DNA of 64,000 nucleotides from NCBI RefSeq assembly GCF_017591425.1, contig NW_024467119.1:27935001-27999000 (forward strand), in the 5' to 3' direction. Below the pieces are notes generated by a model. It worked only from the letters and a program-made list of their open reading frames with translations, did not search any database and had not been told where the DNA came from. This DNA is from Ochotona curzoniae (Eukaryota; Chordata; Mammalia; Lagomorpha; Ochotonidae). The position numbers and the translations under genes are program-made. Below, piece by piece: positions 58,869 to 64,000 of the stretch. How positions within the stretch are numbered: the first letter of the stretch is position 1; each line of letters begins with the position of its first letter.

Positions 58869-60859
58869 AACTACACTTTTCCAACCCTCAGGATGCTAAA
58901 CTTCAAACATCTGACTGACCCTACCTAAGTATTGTATTTCACAAATGTAAACGTGGCTTTCCCCCTGTTTATCTATTTTACATCAGTTTCATTCACAACC
59001 CAAACATCTTGGGCAGAGAAAAACCATTTTATAATCTGTATTCGTTGATTAAATTAATTCTTCATCTCTGTAGTCGTTTGAAAATATGACATAATTCTCA
59101 TCAAATACATTCTGAAACACTGATAGAATTAGTGAATCAAAATGTAAGTAGCCACAAAATAAATAAAAGCTGAGGAGTTCTTCTAATTAGTCACCAGGCA
59201 AGCAAGGGAACACCTAAGATACATTAGTTTGTTGAATTTAAATAGTGGCTGATACAGAATTAGAGGTTTTTGTTAAAAATTTGTAGCCCAATGCCAATTT
59301 CTTCCAGGTTGAGAAAAGCCAGATTATTCTAAAATCATAGAAAGTTATAATAGAATATAAATTTCCAAAGGAAGCATTTTAATTTTATAAATTCAGAATC
59401 ACATAATTTCTCCTTCACATGTTTGAGTGTGTGTGTGAATGTATGTGTGAGATAGGAAAATATAAAGTAAACATCAGCTCTAAATACTCTGTGATTCTAA
59501 GCAGGGTGCTTTCTCAGCTGTAAACTAGACTGTTTCCCTTATCTACAGAATTGTTACAAAATTTAAATGGATAGTACATAGAAGCAAGTACTGGCAAACC
59601 CCATTTTATACTAAATATCTAGTTACACCATTGTGATTAGTCTACCTAATGGAAAGTCCAAACTCTAAGATGTCTACAAAATTTTATGAGTTGTTGAGCA
59701 ACAATTAAATTCCAACTTCATCCCTTTTCTCATAGGTACAAAGTACACACTCCACCCTTCCAGGAGGGAAAAAAAAAAAATAAAGGTGATTATTTTCAGA
59801 GTCATCATTACACAGGTATCCAGCAAACATTACAAAGTGTACACAACTAAACCAAGCCTCGAAAAAGACACTTGCTAAGATTCTAAGTGACCTAGCTTCT
59901 TTACACTGAATTAAAGTTTGCACTAAAAAAAAATGTTCGATAAAAACAGATGTACCAACATACACCCATCAACAGTAATGACTCCACCTACGTGCATATC
60001 AGAATTGTCAATGATAAAATAACTTCCCAGAGCGCTACTATCAATTGCCCCACCTTTCCCTGGGCCACTAATGGCACGCAAGACACCTGCATCAACCAAA
60101 GCCAACACAGTTGCACACCCAGAGCCTGACACAGGGCTCTTCAAAAGGCTCTTGGTGGTGGGAAACATGGAATTAAAAGACGATGAGCTTTGTCCATGTG
60201 CAACTCATGGCATGCTATGTTAACATTCCTCAGAATAACAAATAACACAGAGTGCTTTACTTCTCTGTGGCTGGGAGCAGAAAAATAGTATAACACAACA
60301 AGTGCATGATGGAGAATCCAAGAATGGACTCAAGCACAAGGCAGCAGATGCACCTGTGCCAACTGAAACTCAAAGTGCCAACTTCACCTGGTAGGCTCTT
60401 TACAGCTCCAAGTGCTATTTCCTTACCTAAAGTGATGCAAAGAAACTTGATTTAAAAAGTAAAAAATCTGTTAGTTCACCTAAAGATGCTCAAAGAGGAG
60501 ATTATGTGATTCATTTCTAGGAGGAAAACACTGCCTCTCGGAGCTATATTTGAAAAATTCAAGAAAACTAAATATAAAAGGAAATACACCAGGAGACCAA
60601 AGGGAAGGAAAAACACTGGGAGATCACACAGATAAGCAAGACAACGGGCCTAGGCTCTGAGGGACTGGAAGAAAACCATGACCTTGATGGAAAATTTTAA
60701 CCTTTGCATAAGCTGTCACAAGAGGATTTTATAACACGTTGAAAAGCTGAAGCCTGAACACCACATTAAGGAAACCTGGTGACGATTTAGAAAGAGATCC
60801 ACGCAACCTTCATGCAAATTGTAAAATCAATAACCCTTTTAATACTGTTTTTGCGGCAA
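58869..60859 (+). other. Intron 1 segment; possible MIR
   Basis: At about 59475-59610 GTGATTCTAAGCAGGGTGC, TTTCTCAGCTGTAAAC and GGATAGTACATAGAAGCAAG fit a degraded plus MIR. A GT-rich patch lies at 59428-59450. Otherwise nothing is recognised. Confidence 0.4.
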
Positions 60860-61441
60860 CTCATGGGTTTTGATATTTTTGCTTTTAGTTTCATTTCTTC
60901 AAAATAGTTTATTTTCTCTTATTAAATTCTTCACTGATTCACAGACCATACAGTAACATCATCTTCTCCAAGAAGCTTCCTTGTTTTCTTTCTTCATTTC
61001 TTCATCGACATGTTGGTTATTCAGTGCTATGTTACTTAACTCCATGCTGTTGTAGATTTTTTTAACTTTATTCCTGTTGTTGATTCTGTTTCACGGCTTT
61101 TCATTTAAGGGGACGTATAGTACCGGTGTAATTGAGACTAACAAATCCAGATGTGAGGACACAGTGCAGAGTGCATCTCTACCTCCAGATCAAAGATAGA
61201 CTCCCAACGAAACTGTGGGATATATCTTGACAATTGGATGCTGGACTGTGTGTAAATTCAGGATACACTTAAATAGCAGAATGATGGACTTATGACTGCT
61301 TATGAAGGACTATATAATATTATAACAATATGGAAGCAATCAGTTGGCAGGAGGGAATTTGAGAAAGGGACAAGGGAAATCTCAGGGCCTATTGTATTGT
61401 AGCATAACATGAAAAACAGAATAGAAGTGAAAAAAAAAAAA
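60860..61441 (+). mobile_element. Second chimeric L1: inverted ORF2 piece plus sense 3' UTR
   Basis: The sequence follows the 26820-27486 part of the other L1 in the same order: TTTTGAT ... AGTTTCATTTCTTC, GACCATACAGTAACATCATC, CAGTGCTATGTTACTTAAC, TTCCTGTTGTTGATTCTG, AAGGGGACGTATAGTA, then AGGGCCTATTGTATTG and a tail of 12-13 A. There is only one copy of the unit that is duplicated at 26975-27222. Confidence 0.75.
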
Positions 61442-61917
61442 GACCCACATCTGTGTGTACCAGGCTGGCACCAGCTCTCGGGGTGAAGAGCCGGGGCGCA
61501 GAGGCAGGGAGGGCACTACATCCAGGGCATGAAGAAAAGGACACCAAAAATGTGGAAAACAGGCGCTGCCTTAAGGCTCTGCACTCCCAAGGCAGACAAA
61601 TGCAAATTCAGAACAACAGTAATGAAAGAAGCTGCTCTGTCTAAAAGGACAGCCTCGAAGGCCAGACACATCGCACAGAGGACAAAGCGGCTTGAAAAGA
61701 GACGGGCACAAAGGTGCACAACATGCAGAGCAAGTGGCTTTTCCCACAAAGCAGTGACCAAAAGAGAAGGGTCCTAAAGCCTAGTGATGGAGAAAGGCTT
61801 AAACCCAGAGCCATCTTAGGAGAAAATGGGAAGAATAGCAATCTCTGAAAAGGCTCATGGAAAACTTTTTTTTTCCTTACAGAATCAGTCATTGTTTAAC
61901 CAGTGTCTTGGCATTCT
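61442..61917. other. Intron 1 segment, no recognised feature
   Basis: GC-richer sequence with an 82-codon Lys/Arg-rich frame (61529-61777). I cannot relate it to any protein family and treat it as a chance frame. Confidence 0.4.
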
Positions 61918-62212
61918 AGGTGATGTCGCTGCCTTCAGTGCCGGCATGCTCAGGGTTGCTGCTTTTGTTCTGGCTGCTTAGCTGCTCCACTTCCCATCCA
62001 GTTCCCTGCTCAAACAGCAGTGGAAGAGGCCCCAAGTGTCTGGGACCCTGCCACCCACGTGGGAAACCCAGATGGAGCTCCTGGCTCTCGGTTTCAGCTT
62101 GGCCCAGCCCCGACCATCGCAGCCTTCTGGGAAGTGAGCCTGTGGATGGAAAATCACTGTTCTCTCTCTGTGACTCCGACTTTCAAAATAAATCAATAGA
62201 TTGTTCTTTAAA
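61918..62212 (+). repeat. CSINE, older
   Basis: AGTGCCGGCATGCTC, TTCTGGCTGCTTAGCTGC, GCTCCTGGCTCTCGGTTTCAGC, GCAGCCTTCTGGGAAGTGAGCC and CTTTCAAAATAAATCAATAG. Confidence 0.82.
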
Positions 62213-62669
62213 GAATAAACTGTTAAGAAGAAAAAAATCTTAAATTATAAATGGGGGAGAGGGGAGTACTGTCAGTCACTGCCTAAATTAAAAAAAAAAA
62301 AAAGAGCCTGCTGTTAGTATCAGTGGCTGTTGACTTTAGAGCACTGGAACAATACAGAGCGGAGATTTCAATCCTGACAAGAAAGACTGAGGCAGACTCA
62401 CCAGTGGCAGCCACCTTCGGAAACAGCTGTGTCCTGCACACAGGTGTCAGCTGGACAAAGGGGACTTTCTACTGTCAAATGTTGGTACTGTAACAAGAAG
62501 TTAAATTTCCCTACCAAATATCTGGGAAACTTCTTATATTACTTTCAGCTTCCATTTTCTTGATTGTAAACACTACCATAGGGTTGAATGATCTGCTATA
62601 CAGACTGTGTTTGTATGTGCTTGTGTTAAATCTGAGGACAAACACACAGATGCAAAAATAACAAAACAA

Positions 62670-63001
62670 GGGCCCGGCGCGATGGCACAGTGGTTAAAGT
62701 CCTCATCTTGAACGCCCGGGATCCCATATGGGTGCTGGTTCTAATCCCGGCAGCCCCGCTTCCCATCCAGCTCCCTGCCTGTGGCCCGGGAAAGCAGCCA
62801 AGGACAGCCCAAAGCCTTGGGACCCTGCACCCGCATGGGAGACCAGGAAGAGGCTCCTGGCTTCAGAACGGCATAGCATCGGCCATTGCACTCACTTGGG
62901 GAGTGAATCATCGGACGGAAGATCTTCCTCTCTGTCTCTCCTCCTCTCTGTATATCCGCTTTTCCAATAAAAATAAAATAAATCTTAAAAAAAAAAAAAA
63001 A
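62670..63001 (+). repeat. Young CSINE, full length
   Basis: GGGCCCGGCGCGATGGCACAG start, GCTGGTTCTAATCCCGGC B box, TGCACTCACTTGGGGAGTG and CTTTTCCAATAAAAATAAA plus A15-16. I could not find a convincing TSD. Confidence 0.93.
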
Positions 63002-64000
63002 CCTTTTACAATGGGGGGCACAGGGATGGAGGTTGAACAAGAAAAACTCCTTAATGTCAAGATCATAGAAAACACATAAAATCCATGTAATTCCAGAATA
63101 TTCTTTTTCTCAACTACTAAACGGTAATATTTCAAGTATATCTAAATTGTCCAAAGGAGCAAACAAGATGGATTTCTAAATCACACACAAGCATCAACTC
63201 TTAGCACTATGACTGCTGAGTTAGTTAAGAACTACCCAAGTTTGGTTCACAACAAATTGTATTGAAGTGGATCTTCACTGAGTGTGACAGTTCTGTTAGG
63301 TGCCTCTTGGTCATACTCTGTCAAAATGAATCCACGCTTACACCAAGGTCAATGCCAACAGAACCAACAGTCTAGTCTGTGACCGAGGTTCCGAGATGGG
63401 TTCCAGGCTCAGCTCTGCTGCTTGCTCTAGTTTGCGATAACAAGAACCATGTGTAGGGATACTTTATTATTATTTTAAGATAGATGTGGATATAGTGAAC
63501 CCAGTTGTCCCAAAGCTCTGTTAAAGCCAGCTGGTTCTTGGTCCTTGTTTCCCAAGAAAATTCAGGGAAGGAGTCAGGCACTTTGATCTTCTGCCCTCAT
63601 TCTCTCTCGCTCCCCTGCCCTCAGGTATCTCAACTCTCACCCCGTGTCTGCTCTCTTTCTTCCAGAACCTACCCAGTCTCAGCAGTGTTTTCACTGTCTC
63701 TGAATCTTCCTCTCCTTCAAACAAGACAATCTTCACCGTGTGCTCCTGCCTTCTCTAACTGCCTGTGACCCGGGCTGCTGCACACTCACCAGTCACACAG
63801 GAGAACCCTGCTTCGCTAACTCTGCTCAAGGTATGGGCACCTCCTAAGGGCCCTCCATGCTCTCCTTTCTGTTTGAATGAAAACAAGACTCTTCACCTGT
63901 TAGGCACAACCTACTTCTCTGTGTGTTGGAGAATGACATAACCTGCCAAAACAACTCAAAACACTGCTATCTAAACTGAGCATCAATGGCTGCTTTTTTT
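63002..64000. other. Intron 1 segment at window edge, no recognised feature
   Basis: I see no exon, CpG-rich promoter or named repeat. CDS1 exon 1 must lie farther along, beyond 64000. Confidence 0.5.

Larger units (their letters stand above)
301..64000 (-). other. CDS1: CDS1 gene body (exons 2-13; exon 1 and promoter outside window)
   Basis: CDP-diacylglycerol synthase 1 (phosphatidate cytidylyltransferase 1) converts phosphatidic acid and CTP into CDP-diacylglycerol and pyrophosphate. It is a multi-pass ER membrane protein, and its product feeds phosphatidylinositol and phosphatidylglycerol/cardiolipin synthesis. Twelve minus-strand exons with GT-AG borders and compatible phases give 1,269 coding bases (422 codons plus stop). 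The C-terminus reads QPTLKV, which I recall as CDS1; the paralogue CDS2 ends differently. The CTP_transf_1 signature spans the junction of exons 11 and 12. If the protein equals the human 461 residues, exon 1 encodes about 39 residues and lies past 64000. There are no internal stops, so the gene looks functional. Confidence 0.95.

Noticed and set aside
61529..61777. Lys/Arg-rich 82-codon frame that might be a small basic protein
   Set aside because: No recognisable motif, no start context and an intronic location next to an L1 tail; a chance frame is likelier.
48781..64000. CDS1 exon 1 or a promoter within the window
   Set aside because: I found no in-frame start with a phase-0 donor preceding exon 2 and no CpG-rich block.

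Overview
The window is mammalian nuclear DNA, and its repeats point to a lagomorph, most likely a pika (Ochotona). More than thirty copies or fragments of the tRNA-derived lagomorph C-repeat SINE (CSINE) are scattered through it. The youngest copies have a distinctive 3' half and intact target-site duplications that I associate with pika rather than rabbit. L1 pieces and older mammalian repeats (MIR, L2, MaLR LTR) make up most of the rest. Naming the genus is an inference from remembered repeat consensus sequences.

One protein-coding gene is present: CDS1, CDP-diacylglycerol synthase 1, on the minus strand. Twelve coding exons (2 to 13 in the human numbering) run from 48780 down to the stop codon at 2811-2809. 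All splice sites are GT-AG and the phases join without a break, giving 422 codons plus a stop. Human CDS1 has 461 residues by memory, so the missing first coding exon should encode about 39 residues. That exon and the promoter lie beyond position 64000. The 3' UTR lies below 2809, with a plausible distal poly(A) signal at 306-301.

Layout along the plus strand: 1-300 flank; 301-2808 3' UTR; 2809-20325 exons 13 to 6 with small and medium introns; 20326-35121 the 14.8 kb intron 5; 35122-41084 exons 5 to 3; 41085-48652 intron 2; 48653-48780 exon 2; 48781-64000 part of intron 1. Intron 5 holds a 1.16 kb L1 3' end, a 48-bp minisatellite and a rearranged L1 with 5' UTR monomers, ORF1 remnants and an inverted ORF2 segment. 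Intron 4 holds a 2.1 kb GC-rich composite retroposon with degenerate tandem repeats.

I see no second gene, RNA gene, CRISPR array or new enzymatic system. The observations most worth a second look are retrotransposon structures: the tandem-repeat composite retroposon (two copies, one with a perfect 17-bp target-site duplication) and the chimeric L1 whose inverted-ORF2/3' UTR junction recurs at two loci. Most other open frames are SINE, L1 or chance frames.
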